Assembly: GCF_014207445.1 (NCBI RefSeq)
Contig: NZ_JACHEM010000025.1
Coordinates: 1 to 50,216 of the forward strand
Direction of reading: 5' to 3'
Origin: Streptomyces candidus
GTDB lineage: Bacteria; Actinomycetota; Actinomycetes; Streptomycetales; Streptomycetaceae
DNA length: 50,216 bases
Part shown: positions 27,294 to 37,000 of the stretch, piece by piece
Position numbering within the stretch: the first letter of the stretch is position 1
Layout: the number at the start of each line of letters is the position of its first letter
Notes under the pieces: generated by a model
The model's database searches: none
What the model was told of the DNA's origin: nothing
The model's input: the letters and a program-made list of their open reading frames with translations, nothing else
Made by a program: the position numbers and the translations under genes

Positions 27294-27845
27294 ATGGAGA
27301 TCTTCGACTGCATCGCCGCCGTGGCCAGGCCGGTCCACAACTTCGGCGACGAGTTCATGTCCGACGACGCGACCGCCGCCATCGGCCTGCGCGCCGGGTT
27401 CGCCCCGGGGCGCGGCTTCTATTGCCGAGGCCGGTTCGGGGTGCTCGGTGAGGCACCGGCCGCTGTGGTCCAGGCGGTGCAGGGGTTCCTCGGCCCCGAT
27501 CTCATCGCCATCGGCTGGCGGGCCGGTCGGCCCGTGATGCCGGCGGAGGAGGCCGCCGCCTGCTACGCGCAGGCCGTCCGGGCGTGGGGGCGCGCCCACT
27601 TCCCCGCTGACGTCGACGTGGAGCACTTCAACGGCCTGGCACAGTGGCTGATCGACGCCGCCGACGCCGACTCACTACGGCTGGCGCGAGCCGGGCCCGG
27701 CCGCCGCGGCCCTGGTCCCCCAATGGCAGCGCGCTGAGCGGCTCACGGACGAGCTGCAGGCGCCGCTCTACGCCGCGCTGACCGCCCGGCAGCGTGCCGA
27801 TTCGCCCAGCTGGTCGACGCGTTGACCAGCACCCAAAACTCATGA
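27294..27845 (+). pseudogene. SCO6745-like hypothetical protein, internally deleted
   Basis: The first ~125 codons (ATAAIGLRAGFAPGRGFYCR, VLGEAPAAVVQAVQGFL, ACYAQAVRAWGRAHF) resemble the helical SCO6745-type family of actinobacteria, usually near 280 residues. From about 27680 the reading frame shifts twice, giving LVPQWQRAERLTDELQAPLY and FAQLVDALTSTQNS, which look like the family's C-terminal end. Roughly 100 central residues are gone. It is divergent from, and was probably regulated by, the LysR protein. Confidence 0.6.
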
Positions 27846-27902
27846 CCGTACGTCACAGACACCGGCAGGTACACGAAAGGACGGCTGATAGCGGCCATGC
27901 TT

Positions 27903-28200
27903 TTACCGGCCCGTGGGCTCGGCCAACGAGATCGGAGGCATGCCGCCAGCGTGACGAAACCACCTCGCACCCACCGGCCACGACACGCCGACCGCCAACG
28001 ACGCCTCCACCGTCGTGACCCCCGTAGCGATCAGCCGCCAGAACTGGCGCTGCACGACTCGAGACTGATCAGGCCGCCCCGGCGAACGCATCGCCGGCCG
28101 CAACGCACGATCAGCGCGCCACTGCCGACGCCGACCCTCCGGAACATCGCTGGTCTGCAAGCTCCAGTCTGCCGTGGCCACGTCGCGCACCTCCGAGATC
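27903..28200 (-). pseudogene. IS30-family transposase N-terminal remnant
   Basis: The frame reads RALRPAMRSPGRPD, then FWRLIATGVTTVEASLAVGV and WFRHAGGMPPISLAEPTGR, the standard N-terminal helix-turn-helix part of Streptomyces IS30 transposases. The catalytic domain that should follow is absent. Its upstream side joins the IS3 transposase segment. Confidence 0.8.
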
Positions 28201-28224
28201 AGTGTGTTGGGACGACCAGTTGAA

Positions 28225-28420
28225 TCCACCCTGGGCTCCGTGGTCGGTGTGCATGATCGATCCGACGAGGCTGCCGCGGGTGCGGACCGCTGCGGCCAGG
28301 GCGTCGGTCACGAGATCCGCGCGCATGTGGTCGGCGATCGCCCAGCTGGCCAGACGGCGTGATGCGAGGTCGATGACGGTCGCCAGGTACCAGATTCTTC
28401 CGCCGTCGATGGGCAGGTAG
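28225..28420 (-). pseudogene. IS3-family OrfB, 3' segment (separated by IS110 insertion)
   Basis: Reads YLPIDGGRIWYLATVIDLAS, then ASWAIADHMRADLVTDAL and IMHTDHG, covering the catalytic rve domain up to the second Asp. It is the direct continuation of the segment at 30254-30568. Removing 28421-30253 restores an uninterrupted GDITYLPIDGG. Downstream it is cut by the junction with the IS30 remnant. Confidence 0.85.
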
Positions 28421-28439
28421 ACACCTCAGGCGTGTAACT

Positions 28440-28445
28440 CGTCAA
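28440..28445 (-). promoter_or_regulatory. IS110 right-end outward -35 box
   Basis: TTGACG on the minus strand overlaps the transposase stop codon. In the excised circle it would sit 18 bases before TCTAAT, formed from the last base of the right end, the CTA core and the first AT of the left end. This is the junction-promoter arrangement known for IS110 elements, which drives bridge RNA and transposase only after excision. Confidence 0.75.
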
Positions 28446-29672
28446 GCTGCGGCGGCAAGTTCGACGGGGAAGGCAGTGTGCTCGTCGAACAGCTTGTGGT
28501 GCTGGAGGCAGTGGTAGAGCTGGCCGATCATGCGGTTGAAGAGGTTGCGCTGGGCGGCGGCGTGCCAGTCTCCGTGGTCGTCGCGGCGTCGGCGGTAGTG
28601 GGATTTGGCACCGGGTGAAGAGGTGAGGGAGGCAAACGCCCAGAGGTATCCAGCGTGGTTGAGCCGTTCGTTCTTGACCCACCTGCGGGTGATGCTGGAC
28701 TTCTTCCCGGAGGCTCTGGTGATGGGCGAGGCGCCGGCGTATGCCTTCAGGCCGCGGGCGTCGGCGAACCGCCCGCGGTCGTCGCCGATTTCGGCGAGCA
28801 CCCGGGCGCCGAGCTGCGTGCCGAGTCCGGGGAAGCTGAGGATGATCTCAGCGTCCGGATGCTGCGGGAACGTCTCCTCCACCGCCGTCGCGAGGTCATC
28901 CGCGGCCGTGCAGGCGGCTTCCAGCTGGACCAGGAGCGCGAGCATCTGCTTGCCGAGCGCGTCCTCGACCAGTTGCGGCTGGTGGGACCAGTCGGCGCGG
29001 AAGACTTCCCGGAGCCGCTCGGCCTCGGCGTCGATGCCGCGCTGGCGGCCTGCCCGCTTCAGTGCGGCCTGCAACTGCGTGCGGGTCAGCCTCGAGGCCT
29101 TCGCCGGTGTCGGGGCGGCCTTGAAGAGCTCGTGAGCCTCGCGTCGGCAGAGTCCGTTGCGCCAGGGGTCGAAGGCTGCGAGGGCGGAGGGGTAGTACTC
29201 GCGCAGGAGTGATCGGAGCTGGTTGGAGATCTGCTGGCGGTTCCAGGTGGCGTACTGCTGGGCACGGGCGAGTACGGCGATGGCCCGGCCCAGGTCGCCG
29301 TCCTGGGGCAGGGGCCGGTGGGCGTGCATGTCGGTGCGGAGGATATTGGCCAGCACGAGGGCGTCGCCCGGATCGGACTTCTTGCGGGAGACGGAGTGCC
29401 GGTCGCGGTAGCGGGCGGCGGGCCATCGGGTTGATCGCGAAGACCTGCCGCCTTCCGGTCCTGAGCACGGCCACCAGCGGGCCGCGGGAGGTCTCGATCG
29501 CGACCGGGATCGGGCTCTCCTGGCTGTCGCCGTGCTCGGCAAGCAGGTCGAGCAGGATCCGGGAGCCAGCGGTGTCGTCGGCGATGTGCCGCTTGGCCAG
29601 CAGCTGCCCGCTGTCGTCGACCAGCGCGAAGTCGTGTGTCTTCTCTGCCCAGTCGATGCCGCAGTAGATCAA
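28442..29672 (-). pseudogene. IS110-family transposase/recombinase, single frameshift
   Basis: The DEDD RuvC-like domain is present: first Asp in YCGIDWAEKTHD, Glu in PVAIETSRGP, last pair in SRKKSDPGDALVLANIL. A one-base insertion in a GC-run near 29428 (after VFAINPMA) throws the frame, which resumes as RYRDRHSVSR. The C-terminal Tnp domain is intact, with LSFPGLGTQLGARVLAEIGD and the candidate nucleophile Ser in YAGASPITRASGKK. Corrected length is about 410 residues. The lesion could be recent, a programmed shift, or a sequencing error. The start is ATG/TTG-type at 29672. Confidence 0.85.
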
Positions 29673-29713
29673 GGCCCCTCCCAGTGGATTCTATGTGCGT
29701 TTGTGCTGGTCAC

Positions 29714-30040
29714 GAGCTCATGCGGAACCACGCAGCGACCTAATCCCAGGACTCAGCCGTCATGGCTGGTCCGCCACCTCAGTAGCTGTTCGTGGCACCA
29801 GCTCACCCCACGGGCCTCGGTCTAAACGGGAGCTCGGACAGCTCGGGCTTCACAAGAGGTCACCGTGGCGCGGGCTCGCACCACCAACACCAACGAGTGA
29901 TCAAGGGTTGGGTGTTGACGCTCGCAGGTGCCGGACGCCGCCGCCCTACCTGTAGGCGCGGGGCCAGGTGATATCCAGGCGTCCGACCGGCACCCACGGG
30001 CACCAACACCCCCACCACGAAGTACGAGACATCGGTGGTG
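29714..30040 (-). ncRNA. IS110 bridge RNA with matching target- and donor-binding loops
   Basis: Two consecutive hairpins lie upstream of the transposase gene on its strand. The target-binding hairpin (29994-29927) has a 13-bp stem with one bulge. Its loop holds GATATCACCT (29975-29966), 9 of 10 identical to the left target GACATCACCT, and CAGGTAG (29952-29946), complementary to the right target CTACCTG. The donor-binding hairpin (29804-29714) holds CTGAGGTG (29782-29775), identical to the element's right end, and GGGATTAG (29747-29740), complementary to its left end CTAATCCC; a small stem-loop separates the two. A possible 5' hairpin lies at 30040-30013. The order (target loop, donor loop, transposase) is that of IS621-type bridge RNAs. 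Outer limits are estimates. Confidence 0.85.
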
Positions 30041-30253
30041 GCCGACAGGCGCCTCGAAGCGGCGGGCCCGCAGGAGGCTTGTGCCGCCGGCGCCATCCTC
30101 TTGGGCTCCCGTCACCACCATGAGTGCAGACCTGCGCACCGATCTACGGAGAGGCTTCCAGCAGCCCGGGAATCGAAGGATGTCGCAGCCCTGCACTCGA
30201 ACAGACCAGAAGAAATCGATCTCCTCCAGCACTGCCCTTAACAAGGGATTAGG

Positions 30254-30568
30254 TGATGTCGCCGACGTGCTTCGTGTTCAGGGCCTTGGCGGTGAAGTCG
30301 CGGCCGATCAGGTCCGGAGCTTTGGCCGCCGCCGGGTCGGGGACGGTGGTGCGGTGCCGGTGGCGCAACCGAACTCCTTCGATCCCGGACTCCCGCATGA
30401 TCCTGGCGACCCGCTTGTGGTTGACCGCCTCGCCGCTCGTCTCGCGGAGCTCGGCGGTGATTCTGGGAACTCCGTAGGTGCCGTCGGATTTCTGGTGCAC
30501 CGCCCGTATCCGGGCGGCCAGTTGTGCGTCGGCCGCCTGCCGGGCAGCGCGGTCCCGGGCTGTCCGGC
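30254..30568 (-). pseudogene. IS3-family OrfB, 5' segment (interrupted by IS110)
   Basis: Reads IRAVHQKSDGTYGVPRITAE, then HKRVARIMRESGIEG and FTAKALNTKHVGDIT, the HTH_21 and first catalytic part of IS3 OrfB. At 30254 it meets the IS110 element; its continuation is 28420-28225. Its own 5' side is fused near 30568 to an IS5 transposase fragment, so it was already truncated there. Confidence 0.85.
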
Positions 30569-31261
30569 GCCAGGCGAAGGTCCGCTCGACAACCCAGCGT
30601 GTTTTGCCCAGGCCGGAGCCGTGCGGGGTGCCGCGGCGGGCGATCTTGGGTGTGATCCCGCGCGTGCGGACCAGACGCCGGTACTTGTCGTAGTCGTAGC
30701 TGCGGTCGGCGAACAGCCGCCGGGGCCGGTGGCGTGGCCGGCCTCGCAGTCCACAGATGCGGGGTATGGCGTCCAGCAGCGGCATGAGCTGCGTGACGTC
30801 ATGACGGTTTCCGCCGGTCAGGGAGACGGCGAGCGGAGTCCCGTGCCGGTCGACGATCAGGTGGTGCTTGCTGCCGGGCCGGGCCCGGTCGACCGGCGAA
30901 GGTCCGGTGTGAGCCCCCTTTTGAGGGCCCTGACGTGCGAGCCGTCGATCGAGGCGTCGTCCATCTCCAGCAGGCCCTCTGTACGCAGTTCCGCCAGGAG
31001 AACCTCATGCAGGCGGGGCCACACTCCGGCCTCGGTCCAGTCCCGCAGACGCCGCCAGGCCGTCACCCCGCTGCAGCCCACCAGCTCCGCGGGAACGTCC
31101 CGCCAGCTCACACCCTTGCGCAGCACGTACACGATGCCCCGCAAGGCAGCACGGTCATCCACCGGCAACCGCCCCGGATACCGATGCCGCCGCGCCGGCC
31201 GAGTCGGCAGCAGCGGGGCTATACGTTCCCACAGGTCATCAGGCACAAGATCAGCAGACAC
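30569..31261 (-). pseudogene. IS5-family transposase, frameshifted and 3'-truncated
   Basis: From GTG 31261 the frame reads LVPDDLWERIAPLLPTRPAR, then VLRKGVSWRDVPAEL and MDDASIDGSHVRALKRG. It shifts near 30915 and continues with LADRSYDY-type sequence (RLFADRSYDYDKYRRLVRTR) and GLGKTRWVVERTFAW. After the RWVVERTFAW catalytic region the gene is replaced by IS3 sequence at about 30568. Confidence 0.85.
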
Positions 31262-31333
31262 CCGCCAGATCCTGCCGACCCAACACCCAACTGCCAAGCC
31301 ACCACACCGATCTCTTTCTGAAACGATCAGTTA

Positions 31334-32437
31334 GAGGGTGTTTAGTTCCTATTAGTAGACCTTTAAGTCGGTATCTGCATCGGCAAGAGTGGGGCAACTG
31401 AGACCAGTGGGAGCCTTGGTGCAGAAGTCACGCTTTCGTGGGCGTCTTCGCCTTGCTGCTCCTGTTTCATCCCAACACGTCGTGTTGTGCGCCGTGTGCT
31501 TCAAGCGCCGGTCTGAGCGCCCGGGGCCGCTGGGTAGTCCCGGATCGTGTCTGAACGCCGCCGTTACCCGAGTGATCTGTCCGATGCCCGATGGGAGTTG
31601 GTCGAGCCGGTCCTGACGGCCTGGCGGGCCGAACGCCGCGGCCGCGGCCTGGACATCGGCCGGCCGCCCGACCACGACCTGCGGGCTCTGCTGGACGCGG
31701 TCCTCTACGTGAACCGGACCGGGATCCCGTGGCGGTACCTGCCGCACGACTACCCGCACTGGAACACCGTCTACGCCTACTTCGCCCGCTGGCAGGAAGA
31801 AGGCGTCTTCGACCAGCTCAACAGTCTCCTGCGGCGCCAAGTCCGCAGGCAGGAGGGCCGCGAGGAAGAACCGACCGCCTGCGTCATCGACTCCCAGAGC
31901 ATCAAGACCTCCACCAACGTCCCCGCCGCCGGGCAGGGCATCGACGCAGGCAAGAAGATCGTCGGACGCAAGCGGAGCATCGTCATCGACACCGTCGGAC
32001 TCCTCCTCGGCGTGCTGGTCACTGCCGCGAGCGTGCAGGACTCAATCGCCGGCCAGACCCTGATCGAGAAGATCGCCGCCGAACATCCCACCGTTCGCAA
32101 GACCTGGGTGGACGGCGGCTACCGCCAGCACCTCGTCGAGCACGCCGCCACCTTTGGCATCGACATGCACATCGTCCGCCGCGATCCCACCACCAGGGGC
32201 TTCACCGTCCTGCCCCGCCGCTGGACCGTCGAACGCACGCTGGGCTGGCTCATGATCCACCGCCGCCTGGCCCGCGACTACGAAGCCAAACCTCACCGCT
32301 CCGAAGCCATGGTCCACCTCGCGATGATCAACCTCATGACCCGCAGAATCACCGCCGAAACCACCCCGAGCTGGCGCGGCACATGAACCGCCCACAATTA
32401 GGCAATCAGGGATGAAACAACGGGAGAAAACGCCCTC
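31334..32437 (+). mobile_element. Intact IS5-family element (1,104 bp) with TTA target duplication
   Basis: Imperfect inverted repeats of about 16 bases (left GAGGGTGTTTAGTTCC at 31334-31349, right the complement of GAGGGCGTTTTCTCCC at 32422-32437; 12 of 16 match) bound a single intact transposase gene. TTA at 31331-31333 and 32438-32440 is the 3-bp target duplication expected for the IS427-like group of IS5. This is the only element in the window with an unbroken gene and both ends, so it is probably the youngest. Confidence 0.85.
31547..32386 (+). CDS. IS5-family transposase, intact, 279 aa
   Basis: DDE transposase with an N-terminal DUF4096-like domain (SDLSDARWELVEPVL), a first Asp in ACVIDSQSIKTS, a second in KTWVDGGYRQHL and the C-terminal Glu in RRWTVERTLGWLMIHRRL. 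Starts at GTG 31547 and is uninterrupted between the inverted repeats. A second long frame overlaps it but has no motifs. Confidence 0.95.
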   Translation: MSERRRYPSDLSDARWELVEPVLTAWRAERRGRGLDIGRPPDHDLRALLDAVLYVNRTGIPWRYLPHDYPHWNTVYAYFARWQEEGVFDQLNSLLRRQVRRQEGREEEPTACVIDSQSIKTSTNVPAAGQGIDAGKKIVGRKRSIVIDTVGLLLGVLVTAASVQDSIAGQTLIEKIAAEHPTVRKTWVDGGYRQHLVEHAATFGIDMHIVRRDPTTRGFTVLPRRWTVERTLGWLMIHRRLARDYEAKPHRSEAMVHLAMINLMTRRITAETTPSWRGT

Positions 32438-32678
32438 TTAGCCTGTCCGCCCCACTCCTCACCGAAAGTCCCCACAGTGCCGCCCTCTCTGATCTGACCT
32501 GACACACTGGCCTTGCGGCATTCGCGCGTGGCAAGTGCCTCTGAGCGTATGCCCGTTCGCCCGAACACGGAGCGGTGTTGTCAGGTTGCCCTTCCTTCCG
32601 GCGTTGCCTCGCAAGTGCGTGCGGGATCCGCGCGGCCGGTGAGCGGACGCCCGCCCTGTCACAGATGCCCCGTCTTCC

Positions 32679-32897
32679 TTATGGTGCTCCGCCGCTGGAG
32701 GTCAGGGGTGGGGCGGGCCGCTGTTCCGTGTTCTCTTCTGCATGGTGAAGTTCGTGGTGTCCCTGGGTCCAGTGGTTGACCCACCCGCACAGTGCGCAGG
32801 CGTAGCGGCCGTCGAGCCCCTCGACCCGGGCGCCGCAGCAGGGACAGTCGGTACGGGTGATCACTGCGGTCTCCGGGCGTGGGATGCCGTTGTCCAT
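32679..32897 (-). CDS. Small zinc-ribbon protein, 72 aa
   Basis: Two CxxC knuckles, CPCCGARVEG and CALCGWVNHW, eleven residues apart form a zinc ribbon. A His-rich stretch follows (HHELHHAEEN). No other domain is visible. ATG 32897 is taken as start; ATG 32921 is in frame and also possible. Similar small zinc-ribbon proteins are common in Streptomyces, function unknown. Confidence 0.6.
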   Translation of the reverse strand: MDNGIPRPETAVITRTDCPCCGARVEGLDGRYACALCGWVNHWTQGHHELHHAEENTEQRPAPPLTSSGGAP

Positions 32898-32945
32898 GGG
32901 TTGATTCTGCCCCTGCTCCATGACGACCCGTGCGGATCGCACTGG

Positions 32946-33211
32946 TCACAGCACTTTGCCGACGTGCCAGGTAGAGGCGTCCACGAACTCCTCCAGCCGG
33001 GGGGCCGGGTATGCCCCCGCTCCGCTTCCGGGATCACTGACCACAGGACCGGCAGGACCTCCTCGGTCATACCGTCGTCGAAGCGCACGTGAACCGCGCG
33101 TGAGTAGCGGCTCCGGCAGGCGCTGGTGGGCGTGGTTGCCGACCGCTGGCGCAGCGCGCTGAAGTCTGCCTGCGCGGCCCCGACGGCTTCAGGATCCGCA
33201 GGGGGCCTCAC
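32946..33211 (-). pseudogene. Hypothetical protein, frameshifted
   Basis: The frame gives VHVRFDDGMTEEVLPVLWSV and IPEAERG; after a shift near 33010 it continues as APRLEEFVDASTWHVGKVL and a stop at 32946. Both parts look like one genuine protein whose frame has been broken. The family is not recognised. The upstream stretch (ADFSALRQRS) may belong to it. Confidence 0.45.
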
Positions 33212-34000
33212 GCCACGTGCAGGTGCCGGCCTCGGCGCGGGGGCTCCTCGTCCTTCGTGGCGGGCGGTTCCGGCACGGCCTGGAGGGGGGCCCGTCTCGG
33301 CGGCGTCCTCGGGCTTGCGGGGAGCCCGCGGGTGCGACCACGGTGACGACGACGGCCATCACGACCACTGCATCCCGATCGCGGACAGCTGTTCCACCCG
33401 CTCCGGGGTCAGCCCGGCGAAGCGTCGCACTCCTGCTGACTGTGACTTCTCACCGACCCGGCACGGTCGCGCTCCCCGCCCATCCGGTGAGGACTGCGCG
33501 GCTGGCCGCTGTGCATTATGGGGGGTTAGTTCTCAGTTGTTCTCCATTGCTGCTGGTCAGCGGCATGGGAGTGAGGGGTGTAGCGGGGTGGGTTGGGGTG
33601 CTGGGGGGTCTTGGCGAGCCGTCCCGTAGAGGTGTGACCACGCAGTATGTAGTGGCAGCGAATCGAGTAGTCGGTGGCTGTGAGCAATGAGGTGCCTACG
33701 AGCATCTGGTGCATGGAATCGAGAACTTGTGCCTGCGAGCCGGAACTTGCTTCGCCAGGATTGAACCGCGACGCCGGATGCTCGACTACGTAGCGCGGGC
33801 TGCTGCGTCCGGCAGCTCGTGAGGACGGCTGGCAACGCTCCGGGCCCTATGGGTGTGCATATGCCCTGGGAGGTCCCTGAACTTCCCAGGAGTGAAAATT
33901 TTGTTCGAGGGAACGCTGTCGCTTTCCATGGGGCCGTGGTGAAGGATGTGCGCACCTGGTGGCCGAGTGGTCACTGAGCTTCACGTTCCCTGGGGGGAAA
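33212..34000. other. Mostly non-coding, with a helicase-associated-domain scrap
   Basis: On the minus strand 33366-33425 reads AGLTPERVEQLSAIGMQWS, the end of a helicase-associated (HA) repeat as found in the helicase remnant at 42-44 kb. No other coding sequence is convincing. The 3' part holds the hairpin at 33865-33890 and should contain the RHS promoter. Confidence 0.4.
33865..33890 (+). terminator. Hairpin followed by a short A/T run, upstream of the RHS gene
   Basis: CCTGGGAGGT (33865-33874) pairs with ACTTCCCAGG (33881-33890) with one G-T step, and AAAATTTTGTT follows shortly. It resembles a terminator facing the RHS gene, 110 bases before its ATG. It may insulate the gene or act as an attenuator in its leader. 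Confidence 0.4.
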
Positions 34001-37000
34001 ATGCCGCGTTCTGATGCGCATCGTCATGCCCGTTTCCGTGCCAGACATGGTCTGGTGGCCTCGCTCGCTGTTCTGTCGCTAACCGCAACCGCGGTTCCGG
34101 CCTTCGCTGGCCCGGCCGACCCCGCCGATCCGAGGCCGGTCTCCGTGTGGGGTTCGGGTGGAACGGCCCAGGAGATGCCGGAGGTGAAGGTCGGCGCGAC
34201 GAAGCCGGCCACCCCGGCCCCGGAAGCGAAGCTTTCCCCCGAGCGCGCGCAGTGGCGCATGGCGCAGGAGCAGCGCGCCACCGCCACACCAGGGGCGCGG
34301 CGTTCGGTGGCCGCCGGCGCGGCTGTGGACGAGGTGGCCCTGGCCGCGTATGTGCCTGAGGGGCAGGGCAAGGTGCCGTGGCACCAGAGCTCTGATTTCC
34401 GGATCACCGACTCCCTCGTGGCGAGTGTCAACTACTCCACCGGGAACCTGTTGCTGGCCGGTACGGACTTCGCCGTCGGCGGAGTGGGGCAGAGCATCAC
34501 CCTGGCCCGGACGTACAACTCGATGGACGCGCCCTGGGGCAAGGTCTCCCAGAGGTGGTGGCAGACCTACGAGCGCTACGCGCAGATCAGCGACACCGAG
34601 TTCGTCCTCTACGACTCCACCGGCGCCTCCTGGACATTCGGCAAGGACGCAGGCGGCAACTTCAAGACACCTGCCGGGTATTCCAAGGATCTGAAGGAGA
34701 ACGCTGACTACTCCTTCACGCTGACCGACCGTAAGTCGGGATCGAAGGACACCTACAACCAGTACGGCACGCTGACGAAGGTGACGGACAAGAACAAGGG
34801 CGTCATCACCGTCGACCAGCACGACGAGGGCGGTGAGAACAAGGGCTTCAAGGTCACCGAGACCCGCTCGGGCCGGTGGGTGGACCTGGTGAAGACGAAC
34901 CCGTCGCAGTGGCAGGCCAAGGACCATATGGGCCGCACCGCCGTCTTCGACCTCAACCCGGCCGGCGACCTCACGAAGACCACCGACACTGAAGGCAAAG
35001 CCACCGCGTTCGAGTACGACACCTCACGCCGCCTCACCAAGATCACTACGCCTGAGGGGCGCGTCACCGTCTTCACCTACGACGCCGCCAACCGCGTTAC
35101 CAGCATGCTGCGCGCCACCCAGTTCAACGGAGCCCACACCGGGCCCACCTACCGCTACGCCTACAGCGCCACCGATCCCAAGGCGGCCGGCACGACTACG
35201 GTCACCGACCCCGAGACCCACGCCACGAAGTACGTCCATGACGCCAAGGGCAAGGTCTCCAAGGTCACCGGCCCGCTGAACCACTCGCGGTCGCGCACCT
35301 ACGATGCGAACAACAACGTCGCTACCGCTACCGACGCGGCAGGCGTGGGCGGTCCCGGCGGCCTCGGAGAAGTTACCGAGTACGGGTGGGACACCAAGAG
35401 CAACCCCACCTCCGCCACCCTGCCCACCGGGGCCAGCTCGACCGCCGGCTACCAGAGCATCGCGGGCATCGAACTGCCCAACACGATGAAGAACGCCGAC
35501 GACCAGACCACCACCATGAAGTACGACACGGCGGGGAACACCCTGTCGGTGGCCACCGAAGGCACCGGCGGCGGCAACCAATCCTTCGAGTACAACAAGG
35601 CCACCCCGACCTGCGGCGGGTTCGAGGGCCAGCGCTGCAAGGCCATCACCAAGCTCACCGCGACCAAGTCGGTGAACACCTCCTTCACCTACGACTCCAA
35701 GGGCAACCTGGTCAAGGCAACCCCGCCCGCCCCGCTGGGTGCCACCACGTACACCTACGACGCCCTGGGCCGCACCGCGATGACCACCGACGGGCGCGGC
35801 ATCCAGAGCATCTACACCTACGACAACCGCGACCGCATCAGGGAAGTCTCCACGACGAACACCACCGTCACCTACCTCTACGACGGGGATGGCAACCTCA
35901 AGCAGCGCGTGGACGACATCGGGACGATCAAGTACGACTTCGACCCGCTGTCCCGCGAGACCGTCCGGACCCTCCAGGACGGCTCCCAGACCGTCCTCGC
36001 CTACACCCCCGCCGGCAACGTCGACACATTCAGGGACCCCAGCGGCACTATTGACTACACCTACGACGCCGCCAACAACCTGAAGTCCCTCAAGGACCAG
36101 GCCGGCCGCACCACGTCGTACGAGTACAACAACAACGACGTACGGACGAAGACCACCTACCCCGGCGGCACCGTCCAGGCAATGACACCGGATGCCTCCG
36201 GGCGTCCCAAGGCCATCAAAGCCACCTCCCCCAAGGGCACCCTGACCAGCCTCACCTACACCTACGCCTACGGCACCGGCAAGGACGGATCCAAGATCCG
36301 CACCTCCGCCGATGCCGTCTCCGGGATGAAGACGACCTACAGCTACGACACCGAGGGCCGCTCCTCCTACACCAAGGAGGAGAAGGGCACCACCCTGAAC
36401 TCCTCCTGGCAGTACTGCTACGACCTGGCAGGCAACCTCACCTCCCAGGGCGTCGACCCCGGCTGCCCGCGCGGCACCACCTACACCTACAACGACGCCC
36501 AGCAGGTCACCTCGAAGAACGGCTCCACCGCCAACTGGTCCTACGACAAGGAAGGCCACGAACTCGCCGGTGCCTCCACCCCCGAAGGCACCCGCACCGG
36601 CGGCACCTGGTCGGACTTCTCCCAACTCACCTCCACCACCGTCGGCGGCAAGACGTACGCCGGTGAGTACGGCTCCACCGACTCCAGCGAACGTCACCGT
36701 CTGGGCGACACCTACTTCCACCACGGCCCCATCGGCCTCGCCGCCGAAACCACCGCCGGCGTCGACACCGGATTCGTCCGCGAAGCACAGGGCACACTGA
36801 ACTCCATGACCCGTGCCGGCAAGGCGTACTACTACCTCACCGACGCCCTCGGCTCCGTCGTCGCGCTCGCCGACGACACCGGCACGAAAGTGAACACGTA
36901 CTCCTACAGCCCCCGCGGCGTAAACCGCACGATCACCGAGAAGACCGGCGTCTCCCAGCCCTACCGGTTCGCCGGCGGCCACCAGGACCCCACCGGCATG

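Larger units (their letters stand above)
28421..30253 (-). mobile_element. Complete IS110-family element, 1,833 bp, inserted in an IS3 transposase gene
   Basis: Both ends can be fixed to within a three-base ambiguity because the interrupted IS3 reading frame is rejoined exactly on removing 28421-30253. CTA (transposase strand) is present at both junctions, consistent with a CT core dinucleotide as in IS621, and there are no terminal inverted repeats, as expected for IS110. In transposase orientation the element starts CTAATCCCTTGTT and ends CCTGAGGTGT. It carries one frameshifted transposase gene and a 577-base 5' region containing a bridge RNA. Confidence 0.88.

Noticed and set aside
29822..30244. 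140-codon frame inside the IS110 5' region
   Set aside because: It overlaps the bridge RNA hairpins, starts at TTG without a Shine-Dalgarno, and has no protein-like motif.
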